64,000 nucleotides of DNA from positions 1 through 64,000 of the forward strand of contig CAMPOT010000002.1 of assembly GCA_946892665.1 (NCBI GenBank). Reading direction: 5' to 3'. Of this stretch, positions 16,895 through 27,282 are shown piece by piece (position 1 is the first letter of the stretch; every line of letters starts with the position of its first letter). A program made the translations under genes and the position numbers. Source of the stretch: Chryseobacterium sp. Marseille-Q5410 (lineage in GTDB: Bacteria > Bacteroidota > Bacteroidia > Flavobacteriales > Weeksellaceae). The notes under the pieces are model-generated. The model did no database searches. It saw only the letters and a program-made list of their open reading frames with translations, and was not told where the DNA came from.

Positions 16895-19486
16895 TTAGAA
16901 AGGCGCATTCGGTTGGGTGAAACTTCTGTCCTTATATTTCAGCGCATCTCGTAGGATGTTGGCTTTTATCCCGATGAAAAAATCGTACACTTTGTACTGT
17001 CCATAAGGAATCCAATTGAAATTTATCGTGAAACTCCTTTGATCTCGCGAGAAACCGATCTGCGTATTGGCAATTTCTTTGGAAATTACGTCGTAGTAAA
17101 GGTTTCCGGTAATATTCCAAAATGGAGTTAGCTTGATACTTCCGTCCAAACCAATCGAAGCCATTTTATTTCCAAAACGCGTCAAGCTTCTTGTGTAACT
17201 ATATTGGGCATTCACATTTAAGGTCCAGGGTTGTTCGAAACGTGAATAGTTATCCTCATCAAAGTAATAATTCTCATTGCGGATTTCGCCTTTCTTATTA
17301 TACTTTTTAGAAGCTTCTTCCTTATCTTTCTTTTCGAAAATTGCGCTGCTGAGCGGGTAAGAAAGTTGCGCATTGAACCCTTGAACGCTGAAATGCCCAA
17401 AATTATCAGTTCGGATTCCGGTATTTTCGCCTGGTGCAAAAATAATCTTATAAGGTTCCAATGTTAATCCGGTGTTCAAATTTAATTTATCGAATATTGT
17501 GGTTTGCCCCCTGAAGGTAAACATCGACCATTTGTAGATGGGTGCAGCGAAATTATAACTGGTATTAAAATTTAAGCTTTCAAAAATTTTAATTTTTTTG
17601 ATTCCGGTAGAGTCTTTTTTCGATTTCACTTTCATTTCCAAATTGTTATTAATCGAAAAAGTCATCGCTTGTACCAGTGCCGCATTTGGTGATCCCACGA
17701 TTCCACGATCGAAAATAGAATAGGAGGTCATCTCGCCGCGGTCGTTGTAATAATTTTTATAATAACCAAAATTCGAGGCAGAGAAATCTGGGGAATAGCT
17801 GAAACCAATTTGTGGCGTCATCATGTGTCGGATTGCCTGAATTCCCGATGTTTTCTTGAAATTCAACATTCCGTAAATTACAGTTTGCAAACTCGCACTT
17901 GTTGAAAAAGAGGAATAACCTGCAATCTTTTTATTCAAAACATCATGCACGGTATTGGTCAGTGGATTGTAAGTTCTGGTTAATGTTTTCGTGGTCAATG
18001 CATTGTCAATATTGGCTGAAAGCGAAAAAGTGAAATATTTCGCAATAGTCGTATTGGTTCCGAGAACGATATTATTTTTTAGTCCGGTTTGCATTTTGTC
18101 CCACATCGTGGAAGTGAAAAGCTCACCTTCATTGGTTTGTACGTAATTATTAAAGTTTATTCCTGTATTCACCGTGATGTTTTCTAAAAGACCTTGTCGA
18201 ACACCGGTTTTTGGTTTAAACAGATAAAACTGATTGATCGCCACATTTAATACCGGCAGTTTTAAATCCGCCAATCCGGTGGAGAAATTCTGCGAATAAG
18301 AAGATGTTCCGGTAATGGTGATGGGTAAAGTGAGAAACCGTTTTACAATACTTATCGAAGAGTTTTGTTGCGCATTGAGGTTGTTTTGGTTGAATGCGTA
18401 GTTGTTGTTAACCGTGTTATTATAAAATTTATTGCTCACCACATCTACCGAAGCCGAAAAAGTAAGGAAAGGATTGGCTTTCGCATCTTGTTGATGTCTC
18501 CATGCAATTCGATAGGTTGAAGATTTCGAATAATCCGAAAGTCCTTTGATCCCACGAACGGTGGTTCCGATATCTGCAGAGAAATTCCCGGTGTAGCGAT
18601 AGTTTTTTTTGTAATTCATTTCGGGGCGAAGGTTCCAGCTCCCTTTTGTATAAAGATCAGCAAGGATTTTTAAGTCAAAATGTTCCCCAATCGGTTGATA
18701 ATAACCTAATCCGTTCAGGAAAAAACCTACATCTTCTCGCTCACCAAAACTTGGGATTAATATTCCTGCACTTCTTTTATCGGAAAACGGCAAAATGGCA
18801 AACGGCATAATCAGTGGAGTCGGAACTTGTTCGATATACATTTGTATAGGTCCTGTAATCACTTGAGATTTTTCTTTTCCTTTAATTAATTTAATATTTG
18901 GAGCGAGCAAATAATAATCAGCAATGGTATCTTTTTTCTTGATAAAATACTCATCGGTAGTATACTTTCCTCTTCTCATAAAGAAAACAGAATCGTTATA
19001 TTTCTTAGTTTTTTCAGCAACAATCACGCCTTCACTTTCTTCCGTTCTTGCATTGAAAGCAATGGCTTGGCGGGTTTTAATATTATAAGTGAATTCGTCG
19101 TATTCGTAGGTTTTCCCGGCCTGGGTGGCCATTGCCGGATTTTTTATTTTGCCTAAAGAATCCAATTCTCCTCTGGCAAAAATGAGCGACTGATCCCAAT
19201 CGATGGAAATATAATCGGCATCAATTTGCATATCCTGATATTTTACCTGCGCTTTTTTATTGAGGTAAGTCATTCTTTTTTGGATATCGTTTCGGATGTT
19301 GTCCGCCTTTGTTTCTACCACAGATTCAAGCTGTTCCTTTTTTAGAACCACGGTATCAGATTTGCGAATTGTATCGTTAACTACCTTGTTTTCAGACAAA
19401 TTTTGAGCATTGTAATGTGCTAAAAAACTGTTAAAAATTAGGATAATTAGAATATGTAATATATTTTTGAAGCTCGTTTTGGCCAA
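16895..19486 (-). CDS. lptD: LptD-type LPS assembly outer membrane protein
   Basis: 863 residues. An N-terminal hydrophobic segment (about 10-28) precedes a beta-jellyroll region (about 80-230) with YQDMQIDADYISIDWD and SQVITGPIQMYIEQ, the OstA/LptA-like fold. The conserved LptD patch TPLIMPFAILPFSDKRSAGILIPSFG follows, then a large barrel with many YN/NFN strands. LptD, with LptE, places lipopolysaccharide in the outer leaflet of the outer membrane. The size suits the Bacteroidota branch. It is divergent from an amidase gene, 55 bases apart, and CAAAATTA at 19512-19519 (TAATTTTG on the minus strand) could be its -7 box. Confidence 0.88.
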   Translation of the reverse strand: MAKTSFKNILHILIILIFNSFLAHYNAQNLSENKVVNDTIRKSDTVVLKKEQLESVVETKADNIRNDIQKRMTYLNKKAQVKYQDMQIDADYISIDWDQSLIFARGELDSLGKIKNPAMATQAGKTYEYDEFTYNIKTRQAIAFNARTEESEGVIVAEKTKKYNDSVFFMRRGKYTTDEYFIKKKDTIADYYLLAPNIKLIKGKEKSQVITGPIQMYIEQVPTPLIMPFAILPFSDKRSAGILIPSFGEREDVGFFLNGLGYYQPIGEHFDLKILADLYTKGSWNLRPEMNYKKNYRYTGNFSADIGTTVRGIKGLSDYSKSSTYRIAWRHQQDAKANPFLTFSASVDVVSNKFYNNTVNNNYAFNQNNLNAQQNSSISIVKRFLTLPITITGTSSYSQNFSTGLADLKLPVLNVAINQFYLFKPKTGVRQGLLENITVNTGINFNNYVQTNEGELFTSTMWDKMQTGLKNNIVLGTNTTIAKYFTFSLSANIDNALTTKTLTRTYNPLTNTVHDVLNKKIAGYSSFSTSASLQTVIYGMLNFKKTSGIQAIRHMMTPQIGFSYSPDFSASNFGYYKNYYNDRGEMTSYSIFDRGIVGSPNAALVQAMTFSINNNLEMKVKSKKDSTGIKKIKIFESLNFNTSYNFAAPIYKWSMFTFRGQTTIFDKLNLNTGLTLEPYKIIFAPGENTGIRTDNFGHFSVQGFNAQLSYPLSSAIFEKKDKEEASKKYNKKGEIRNENYYFDEDNYSRFEQPWTLNVNAQYSYTRSLTRFGNKMASIGLDGSIKLTPFWNITGNLYYDVISKEIANTQIGFSRDQRSFTINFNWIPYGQYKVYDFFIGIKANILRDALKYKDRSFTQPNAPF

Positions 19487-19541
19487 AGCAATAATTTCTG
19501 TAATTTGTGGTCAAAATTAGCATAATTTTTAAAATCTGAAG

Positions 19542-20825
19542 ATGATTACCCATAGTTTTTCTTTTAAAAAATATTTTTTATTCGTTTTTATCCTTTTGTT
19601 TAGCATCAGTGGTGCACAAAGAAAGTTCACCATTGTTTTAGATGCTGGGCATGGCGGTTCAGATCACGGTGCCAATCGCTACTATAGTGAGTTCGGAACG
19701 TTGCGTGAAAAAGATATTACACTGTCTGTAGTTTTGAAACTGGGGCGAATGCTAGAGAAGGATAAAAATTTCAAAATAATTTACACCAGAAAAATTGACG
19801 AATATCCTTCATTAACTGATCGAACTACGCTTGCTAATCGAAGTAAAGCAGATTTGTTCATCTCCGTTCACGTAAATGCTAACACTAAAACCTCACCATA
19901 CGGAACTGAAACTTTTGTGCAAGGTCCAGACCAGAATAAAACCAACCTTGAAGTAGCAAAAGCAGAAAACGATGTGATTTATTTGGATGAAAAAGACCGC
20001 CAAATGTTTGCTAGCTATGACCCGAAGTCTCCGGAATCATTAATCGCATTGAAAATTCAACAAAGTAAGTATTTGGAAAGTAGTTTGCTGTTCGGAAGTT
20101 TTGTGGAAGGAAATTTTGCGAATAAGGATAAAAGATTTTCGCGGGGAGTAAAGCAACAGAATTTGCACGTACTTCGATTAAATGCGATGCCGTCGGTGCT
20201 TATCGAAACTGGTTTTATCAGTAATTATGATGATGCGATGTATTTGGGATCGGATAAAGGGCAAAATGAAATAGCAGAAAGTATTTATGACGCGATACTA
20301 AGTTATAAAAAAGCGATCGGCAGAAATGAAGCCGCTGTAAAGAGTGAAGTCGAAAAGCCTGTAGAAAAGCCACTGAAAAACGATTTTAGAATTTTATTAA
20401 TGTCTTCTCCGAGCAAATATAATGACAATGATCCGGCACTCAAAGGTTTAAATTACATTCTTACCATAAAAGAGAATGGCTTGTATAAATATTATTATGG
20501 AACAACCAATTTCGCCTCCGTGCGCGATAATAATGTAAAAACGGCCAAGGACGCTGGATTCCGAAATGCTACTTCTATCTCTTTTGTTCCCAACCAAAAA
20601 TTAGGAATTGGTTATTATACCATAGAAATCGCCGTAACAGAACAGAAACTTAGTGCAAACTCTTATATGTTAAGTACCTTAAAAGATGTGGTTCGCACGA
20701 AGGAAAATGGCAAATTCTATTATACTTACGGAAGATTTTCAACCTTGGAAGAAGCCGTAAATGCACAAAAAACATTAGAGGATAAGGGAATAAAAAACAC
20801 CGTGATTCAGAAAAATTTTAGATAA
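19542..20825 (+). CDS. N-acetylmuramoyl-L-alanine amidase (Amidase_3)
   Basis: 427 residues with a signal peptide ending about residue 25 (SISGAQ). The zinc amidase domain follows: LDAGHGGSD (H37), LREKDITL (E56), ISVHVNA (H110) and SVLIETGFISN with the catalytic Glu. It cleaves the amide between MurNAc and L-Ala in peptidoglycan, aiding cell separation or wall turnover in the periplasm. The C-terminal 140 residues contain two similar beta-alpha segments that look like SPOR-related repeats for binding denuded glycan (FYYTYGRFSTLEEAVNAQKTL). A helical insert between the His110 motif and the last Glu resembles the autoinhibitory segment seen in AmiC-type enzymes. Confidence 0.9.
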   Translation: MITHSFSFKKYFLFVFILLFSISGAQRKFTIVLDAGHGGSDHGANRYYSEFGTLREKDITLSVVLKLGRMLEKDKNFKIIYTRKIDEYPSLTDRTTLANRSKADLFISVHVNANTKTSPYGTETFVQGPDQNKTNLEVAKAENDVIYLDEKDRQMFASYDPKSPESLIALKIQQSKYLESSLLFGSFVEGNFANKDKRFSRGVKQQNLHVLRLNAMPSVLIETGFISNYDDAMYLGSDKGQNEIAESIYDAILSYKKAIGRNEAAVKSEVEKPVEKPLKNDFRILLMSSPSKYNDNDPALKGLNYILTIKENGLYKYYYGTTNFASVRDNNVKTAKDAGFRNATSISFVPNQKLGIGYYTIEIAVTEQKLSANSYMLSTLKDVVRTKENGKFYYTYGRFSTLEEAVNAQKTLEDKGIKNTVIQKNFR

Positions 20826-20839
20826 TTTTTAAAATAGTA

Positions 20840-20870
20840 TTGTGTATTAAAAAAATAGTTTCTATTTTTG
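20840..20870 (+). promoter_or_regulatory. Promoter of the first tRNA-Glu
   Basis: TTG at 20840-20842, a 20-base spacer and TATTTTTG at 20863-20870 fit the flavobacterial consensus. The tRNA begins 17 bases later. Confidence 0.8.
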
Positions 20871-20886
20871 CAGTCCTCAAAACAAA

Positions 20887-20961
20887 GGCCTATTCGTCTA
20901 GTGGTAAGGACTCAAGATTTTCATTCTTGCAACAGGGGTTCGATTCCCCTATAGGCTACCA
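20887..20961 (+). tRNA. tRNA-Glu (anticodon TTC)
   Basis: A cloverleaf can be drawn: acceptor GGCCTAT/ATAGGCT (one terminal G-U pair), D-arm, anticodon stem CAAGA/TCTTG with loop TTTTCAT giving anticodon TTC, T-arm GGGG-TTCGATT-CCCC, and an encoded CCA end. The 12 bases at 20960-20971 after the CCA start are complementary to its own anticodon arm. Confidence 0.97.
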
Positions 20962-20997
20962 AGAATGAAAATTCTGAAAAAAAAGTGAAAAAAATAT

Positions 20998-21027
20998 TTT
21001 GTAATTAAAAAAAGAATTATATCTTTG
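20998..21027 (+). promoter_or_regulatory. Promoter of rpsT
   Basis: TTTG at 20998-21001, an 18-base spacer and TATCTTTG at 21020-21027 match the Bacteroidota consensus, 20 bases before the rpsT start codon. Confidence 0.82.
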
Positions 21028-21046
21028 CACCCAAGTTTTAGAAGAT

Positions 21047-21301
21047 ATGGCAAATCATAAATCAGCTCTGAAAAGAATCAGACAAAGCGAAAAGAAAAGA
21101 TTAAGAAACAGATACTATCACAAGACTGCTAGAACAGCTTTGAAAGTATTGAGAAATGAAGAAGATAAAAAAGTTGCTGTTGAGCAGTTGCCAAAAGTAA
21201 TCTCTTTGTTGGATAAATTAGTGAAGAAAAACATTATCCACAAAAACAAAGCTGCAAACTTAAAAAGCAAGTTAACTAAGCACGTTAATAAATTAGCGTA
21301 A
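21047..21301 (+). CDS. rpsT: 30S ribosomal protein S20
   Basis: 84 residues, very basic and helical, starting MANHKSALKRIRQSEKKRLRN, the typical S20 N terminus, and ending with an Ala/Lys-rich helix (HKNKAANLKSKLTKHVNKLA). S20 binds 16S rRNA early in small-subunit assembly. It sits between two tRNA-Glu genes; the second begins 19 bases after the stop, so mRNA and tRNA probably share a primary transcript that ends at the terminator after the tRNA. Confidence 0.97.
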   Translation: MANHKSALKRIRQSEKKRLRNRYYHKTARTALKVLRNEEDKKVAVEQLPKVISLLDKLVKKNIIHKNKAANLKSKLTKHVNKLA

Positions 21302-21319
21302 CCTTATAGAAAGACGCAC

Positions 21320-21394
21320 GGCCCGTTCGTCTATCGGTTAGGACCTCAGGTTTTCATCCTGGTAAGAGGGGTTCGATTCCCCTACGGGCTACCA
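21320..21394 (+). tRNA. tRNA-Glu (anticodon TTC), second copy
   Basis: Acceptor GGCCCGT/ACGGGCT with a terminal G-U pair, anticodon loop TTTTCAT (anticodon TTC), T-arm GGGG-TTCGATT-CCCC and an encoded CCA. It differs from the first copy mainly in the acceptor and anticodon stems. No promoter lies between it and rpsT. Confidence 0.97.
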
Positions 21395-21426
21395 AACTTC
21401 CGAAATTTTTTTTCGGAAGTTTTTTT
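21395..21426 (+). terminator. Terminator after rpsT/tRNA-Glu
   Basis: AACTTCCGAAA (21395-21405) and TTTCGGAAGTT (21411-21421) form a perfect 11-bp stem with a T5 loop and T tail, directly after the tRNA CCA. Confidence 0.92.
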
Positions 21427-21457
21427 ATGTTTATATTTGATTAGTTTTTTAGTACTT

Positions 21458-21883
21458 ATGAAAATACTTATTATCAATGGTCCCAATCTTAATCTTCTCG
21501 GAACGCGCGAGCCAGAAATATATGGCAATGTTTCTATGGAAGATTTTCTCGATACTTTAAAATCAGATTTTAATCAGCAGCAAATAGATTTTTTCCAATC
21601 TAATGTAGAAGGCGAACTCATCAATCGAATGCAACAAGATGATTTTGATGCTTTAGTGATCAACCCTGCTGCTTATTCGCATTATTCTTATGCAATAGCG
21701 GATTGTCTTAAAAATATTTCGAAACCCAAAATTGAGGTTCACATCAGCAATATTTACAAGAGAGAAGATTTTCGCCAAAAATCGGTTACTGCACCGAACA
21801 TGGATGCGGTGTTGACTGGTTTTGGACTGAATGGTTATCGTCTGGCAATTACGAATTTAGTTCTAGAACACCATAAGGAATGA
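21458..21883 (+). CDS. aroQ: Type II 3-dehydroquinate dehydratase
   Basis: 141 residues, dodecameric type II enzyme size. It dehydrates 3-dehydroquinate to 3-dehydroshikimate in the shikimate pathway. Seen: MKILIINGPNLNLLGTREPEIYG (active-site loop with Arg and Tyr), QSNVEGELINRM, VINPAAYSHYS (catalytic His region) and EVHISNIYKREDFR. The frame opens seven codons earlier, but the family start is this Met. The other shikimate gene of the window, aroA, is 23 kb away. Confidence 0.95.
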   Translation: MKILIINGPNLNLLGTREPEIYGNVSMEDFLDTLKSDFNQQQIDFFQSNVEGELINRMQQDDFDALVINPAAYSHYSYAIADCLKNISKPKIEVHISNIYKREDFRQKSVTAPNMDAVLTGFGLNGYRLAITNLVLEHHKE

Positions 21884-21911
21884 TTATTGATGAATGGTAA
21901 GAAAAAAAAAT

Positions 21912-22394
21912 ATGAAAATTTTTCTTCCAATCATTGCTCTTGCGGTTTTGGTGTCATGCAAAAAAGATGTTGAACCCGTTACCCAAGTTTCCAAACAAAA
22001 TTCTGCAAATACCATTTCTGATAGTACCACTGTTTTAAATATTGAAAATCCTGAATATTCCGGAGTTTTTAATGTAATTCCACAAAACATATCGGCCGAG
22101 CTTGGAAGGGCAATTTTTACTCAGGAAGGAAAAACACTTTTCTATTTTGATCAAAATTCCAACAAAGGAATCATTAAAATTGATGGAAAAGATTACGCTT
22201 TAGATCGAATTGACTTTAATGAAAATAATTACTCTTTATACGGGAATAATGTAAAAATTGAAGCAACGAATGGCGATTTCAAAGATACGACAGGCGATTG
22301 TGTTTATGGTGATTTTCTGGAAGTGAAGGTTACTTTAAATGGTAAAACGCTTAACATTCCAAATATCAAAGTTCAAGATTGTCCAAATTTCTAA
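21912..22394 (+). CDS. Hypothetical lipoprotein
   Basis: 160 residues with a lipoprotein signal: MKIFLPIIALAVLVSCKKD, lipidated Cys at 16. The mature part contains a Thr/Ser-rich linker and then a beta-rich domain with YSGVFNVIP, KTLFYFDQNSNKG, KIDGKDYALDRI and DYGDFLEVKVTLNGKTL-like strands. I do not recognise the family. The preceding frame adds MVRKKN, but the lipobox spacing favours this Met. It follows aroQ by 28 bases and may be co-transcribed. Confidence 0.65.
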   Translation: MKIFLPIIALAVLVSCKKDVEPVTQVSKQNSANTISDSTTVLNIENPEYSGVFNVIPQNISAELGRAIFTQEGKTLFYFDQNSNKGIIKIDGKDYALDRIDFNENNYSLYGNNVKIEATNGDFKDTTGDCVYGDFLEVKVTLNGKTLNIPNIKVQDCPNF

Positions 22395-22517
22395 ACGAAT
22401 ATTCTCGATAAGTTTTTTTTAGACATATGTCCGTACACCTTAAGATTAGAGGTGCATCTCATTTATAATTTTATAAAAAATGGTATTTCTTAGAATACAA
22501 AATACTATTTTTGAGTA

Positions 22518-23669
22518 ATGAAGGCAATTAAAATCGTTTCCCACAACCATATTCAAGAATTTTTAGATTTTCCGGGAAGACTCCTGATGAACGATTCAAA
22601 CTATATTCGGCCGCTTGATCAAGATATTGAGGAGGTTTTCGATGTTAAAAAAAATAAATTTTTTCGTTCCGGAGAATGTGAAAGATTTCTTTTTGTGAAT
22701 GATACAGGTGAAACCGTAGGGAAAATTGCTGTTTTTATCAGTAAAAAATACAAACAAAGTCAACCTACCGGCGGAATTGGTTTTTTTGATTGCATTAATG
22801 ACCAAAAAATTGCGGATTTTATTTTCGATTTTGCCAAAAATGAACTGCAGCAAAAAGGAATGGAAGCCATGGATGGACCTATTAATTTCGGAGAACGCGA
22901 TAAATTTTGGGGATTGTTGATCGATGGATATAGCGAACCGCTTTATGGGATGAATTACAATCCTTCTTATTACAAAACGCTTTTCGAGAATTATGGTTTT
23001 AAAATTTATTTCAATCAATTGTGTTTTGGTAGAAAAATTCACGATCCGGTCGCCGAAAATTTATTGCAAATGCATGCCCGAATTTCGCAGAATAAGAATA
23101 TTTCAGCCAAAAGAATGAAAGTAAAAGATTTGAAAAAGTTTGCTGAAGATTTCACGGAGGTTTACAACAAAGCTTGGGCAAGTCACGGCGAAGGAAAACA
23201 GCTTTCGAACAGGCAAACGCTAAAACTATTCTCTACGCTAAAACCGGTGATCAACGAACATATTTCCTGGTTTGTGTATGAAAACGAAAAGCCAATTGCC
23301 GTGTGGATGAATATTCCCGATCTTAATCAATGGTTTAAATATTTGAATGGAAAGTTTAGTTTATGGCAAAAATTGAAATTTCTATTTGTGAAAAAGTTCA
23401 AAACCAATAAAAAAATGGTGGGTTTAGTTTTTGGCGTTGTCCCGGAATGGCAACGAAAAGGCATCGATGGATATATGATTTGGGAAGGAACCAGACATTT
23501 TCGCGAGACAACTTCCTTCGAAGATTACGAAATGCAATGGATTGGGGATTTTAATCCGAAAATGATCAAAATTGCTGAGAATTTGGAAACTGAAGTTACC
23601 AGAAAATTGGCAACGTATCGGTTTCTATTCGATAGAACCAAGGAATTTCAAAGGCACAAAATCCTTTAA
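22518..23669 (+). CDS. GNAT-fold acyltransferase-like protein
   Basis: 383 residues resembling the YghO/N-acyltransferase-like branch of the GNAT superfamily. The N-terminal FLDFPGRLL..NYIRPLDQD segment, KIAVFISKKY, GGIGFFDCI, DGPINFGERDKFWGLLIDG and PSYYKTLFENYGF are characteristic, and a later VVPEWQRKGIDGYMI corresponds to the acetyl-CoA pyrophosphate loop (Q/RxxGxG/A). Substrate unknown. A -7 box (TATTTTTG, 22506-22513) lies only four bases before the ATG, which would give a nearly leaderless mRNA. It converges with recJ, leaving five bases between stop codons. Confidence 0.75.
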   Translation: MKAIKIVSHNHIQEFLDFPGRLLMNDSNYIRPLDQDIEEVFDVKKNKFFRSGECERFLFVNDTGETVGKIAVFISKKYKQSQPTGGIGFFDCINDQKIADFIFDFAKNELQQKGMEAMDGPINFGERDKFWGLLIDGYSEPLYGMNYNPSYYKTLFENYGFKIYFNQLCFGRKIHDPVAENLLQMHARISQNKNISAKRMKVKDLKKFAEDFTEVYNKAWASHGEGKQLSNRQTLKLFSTLKPVINEHISWFVYENEKPIAVWMNIPDLNQWFKYLNGKFSLWQKLKFLFVKKFKTNKKMVGLVFGVVPEWQRKGIDGYMIWEGTRHFRETTSFEDYEMQWIGDFNPKMIKIAENLETEVTRKLATYRFLFDRTKEFQRHKIL

Positions 23670-23674
23670 TTTTT

Positions 23675-25387
23675 TTAATGAAACTTCACATCTCGAATAT
23701 TAAGGAAATAAGTAACATTTCCTTTCCAATGATTTTCCTCGGCGGTAAAAGCAATGTCAAAAGTTTTTTCGCGGAATTGATCAGCGAATTTTCCCAATTT
23801 AAATCCGACACATTCGATGTTTCGTCCCGTAGATTCCTGTTTGATGTAGAATTTGATGTGACTTGCATCTTTTCCCATGGTTTTTACGTAACCAGCAACT
23901 CTTTGGTTTTTTAAGGCTAAAACCGGTTTCATGTTGTGAGGTCCGAAAGGGGCAAGTTTTCTGTGGAAATTGAAGAAATCCTTGTTCAAATCATCCACTT
24001 CCACTTCAGAATCTATGGTGATGCTTGGTTCTTTTTGGTGTTCTTTAATTTTTTCGGCAACTACCTTCTCAAATTTTTCACGGAATAAATCAAATTTGTC
24101 TTTTTCCATGGAAAGCCCAGCGGCAGCGGGATGACCACCAAACTTAGTAAAAAATTCAGAGCAATTTTCCAATGCATCGTGCACATCAAAATCAGCCACA
24201 GAACGTGCTGAAGCAACCAATTCGCCATTGTTTCCGTCCGTGAAAACCAAAGTAGGCTTGTAATAGTTTTCAATAAGTCTTGATGCTACAATTCCGATCA
24301 CACCTTTGTTCCAATTCGATCCGTAAACAACCGTGGTATAATTTTCAAGCTGTCCGGTTTCTTCGATTTGCAAAAGCGCTTCCGTGGTACTGCTCATGTC
24401 CATTTCTCTTCGGGAATCATTGAGTGTGATGATATCGTTGACGATTTGTTGGGCTTGTTTCAAATTATCAGAAACCATCAATTCTACAGCTGCTTTTCCG
24501 TGCGATATTCTTCCCGCTGCATTAATTTTTGGAGCAATTTCGAAAACGATATTGGAGATTTCAAAAGTTGCTAATTTATCTTCCGGAATCAGCATCCTTA
24601 ATCCCAAATTTCTTGATTTCCTTAAAACCTTTAGGCCTTGTTTTGCCAAAATTCTGTTTTCGCCAGTCATAGAAACGATATCTGCTGCTATGGAAATTGC
24701 CAAAAGATCAGTCAGTTCAAATAATTCTGCCTCTGGTATTTTATATATTGTATTGAGTCCTTGGCATAATTTAAATCCAACACCGCAACCAGATAGTTCT
24801 TTGAAGGGATAGCGGCAATCTTTTCTTTTTGGATCTAAAACAGCAACGGCTTTAGGAATTTCTTCTCCCGGCAAGTGGTGATCGCAAATGATAAAATCTA
24901 CCCCTAGATTTTTGGCGTATTCAATTTTATCGATGGCTTTTATTCCGCAATCGAGTGCGATAATTAGGGCGAAATTGTTCTCTTTTGCAAAATCAATTCC
25001 TTCGTTAGAGATTCCATATCCTTCAGAATTTCGATCGGGAATATAGAAATCGAGATATTTTTTATCTACAATTTTACTTAAATAAAGGTACATGAGAGCA
25101 ACCGCCGTAGTTCCGTCCACATCATAATCGCCATAGACCAATATTTTCTCTCCGTTTTCTATGGCAGTTGCGATTCGGTCGACCGCAAGTTGCATATCTT
25201 TCATTAAAAAAGGATTGTGGATATCGTTGAGATTCGGTTTGAAAAATTCTCTTGCTTTCTGGTAATTATCAATGCCGCGAAGAACAAGGATTTTAGATTC
25301 AAAAGTTCCAAAACCAAGTGAGGAACTAATTCCATCCACAATATCGGCGTCGGGTTCGGGCTTATAAATCCATTTTTGACTCATCAT
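23675..25387 (-). CDS. recJ: Single-stranded-DNA-specific exonuclease RecJ
   Basis: 570 residues, the usual RecJ length. Motifs: YGDYDVDGTTA (metal-binding DHH motif I), ALDCGIKA, ICDHHLPGEE (the DHH motif) and VLDPKRKDCRYPF, followed by the DHHA1 region with GGHPAAAGLSME and a C-terminal OB-like part. RecJ degrades single-stranded DNA 5' to 3' in RecF-pathway recombination and mismatch repair. A TATTTTTG -7 box reads on the minus strand at 25392-25399. Confidence 0.95.
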   Translation of the reverse strand: MMSQKWIYKPEPDADIVDGISSSLGFGTFESKILVLRGIDNYQKAREFFKPNLNDIHNPFLMKDMQLAVDRIATAIENGEKILVYGDYDVDGTTAVALMYLYLSKIVDKKYLDFYIPDRNSEGYGISNEGIDFAKENNFALIIALDCGIKAIDKIEYAKNLGVDFIICDHHLPGEEIPKAVAVLDPKRKDCRYPFKELSGCGVGFKLCQGLNTIYKIPEAELFELTDLLAISIAADIVSMTGENRILAKQGLKVLRKSRNLGLRMLIPEDKLATFEISNIVFEIAPKINAAGRISHGKAAVELMVSDNLKQAQQIVNDIITLNDSRREMDMSSTTEALLQIEETGQLENYTTVVYGSNWNKGVIGIVASRLIENYYKPTLVFTDGNNGELVASARSVADFDVHDALENCSEFFTKFGGHPAAAGLSMEKDKFDLFREKFEKVVAEKIKEHQKEPSITIDSEVEVDDLNKDFFNFHRKLAPFGPHNMKPVLALKNQRVAGYVKTMGKDASHIKFYIKQESTGRNIECVGFKLGKFADQFREKTFDIAFTAEENHWKGNVTYFLNIRDVKFH

Positions 25388-25448
25388 GTTACAAAAATAC
25401 GAAAAAAATGTTGGGAATTAGGTGGTTTTTGAGTTCGTATTTAAACAA

Positions 25449-25484
25449 AAAAAAAGCCGTTCAAAGTCAATCGAACGGCTTTTA
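25449..25484 (-). terminator. Terminator of the ABC-F gene
   Basis: On the minus strand AAAAGCCGTTC and GAACGGCTTTT pair over 11 bp around a ten-base loop (25473-25483 with 25452-25462), followed by a long T run. It lies 20 bases after the stop codon. Confidence 0.92.
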
Positions 25485-25502
25485 AATATAAAATATTTGC
25501 GA

Positions 25503-27173
<1,671 letters not shown>

Positions 27174-27282
27174 TTACCATTTACAAGATTCGTTGGTTAT
27201 AATTATAATTTCACATTATGATAAAATTTTGTTAATGTTAAAAAAAAATTTTTTTTTTTTGAAACACCAAATTTGATGATCA

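Noticed and set aside
22422..22431. GACATATGTC palindrome before the GNAT-like gene as an operator
   Set aside because: Only 10 bases, far from the -7 box, and expected by chance in AT-rich DNA.
27240..27261. A-run followed by T-run before smpB as a terminator
   Set aside because: An A/T homopolymer pair gives a weak AT-only stem, and no gene ends upstream in that direction.
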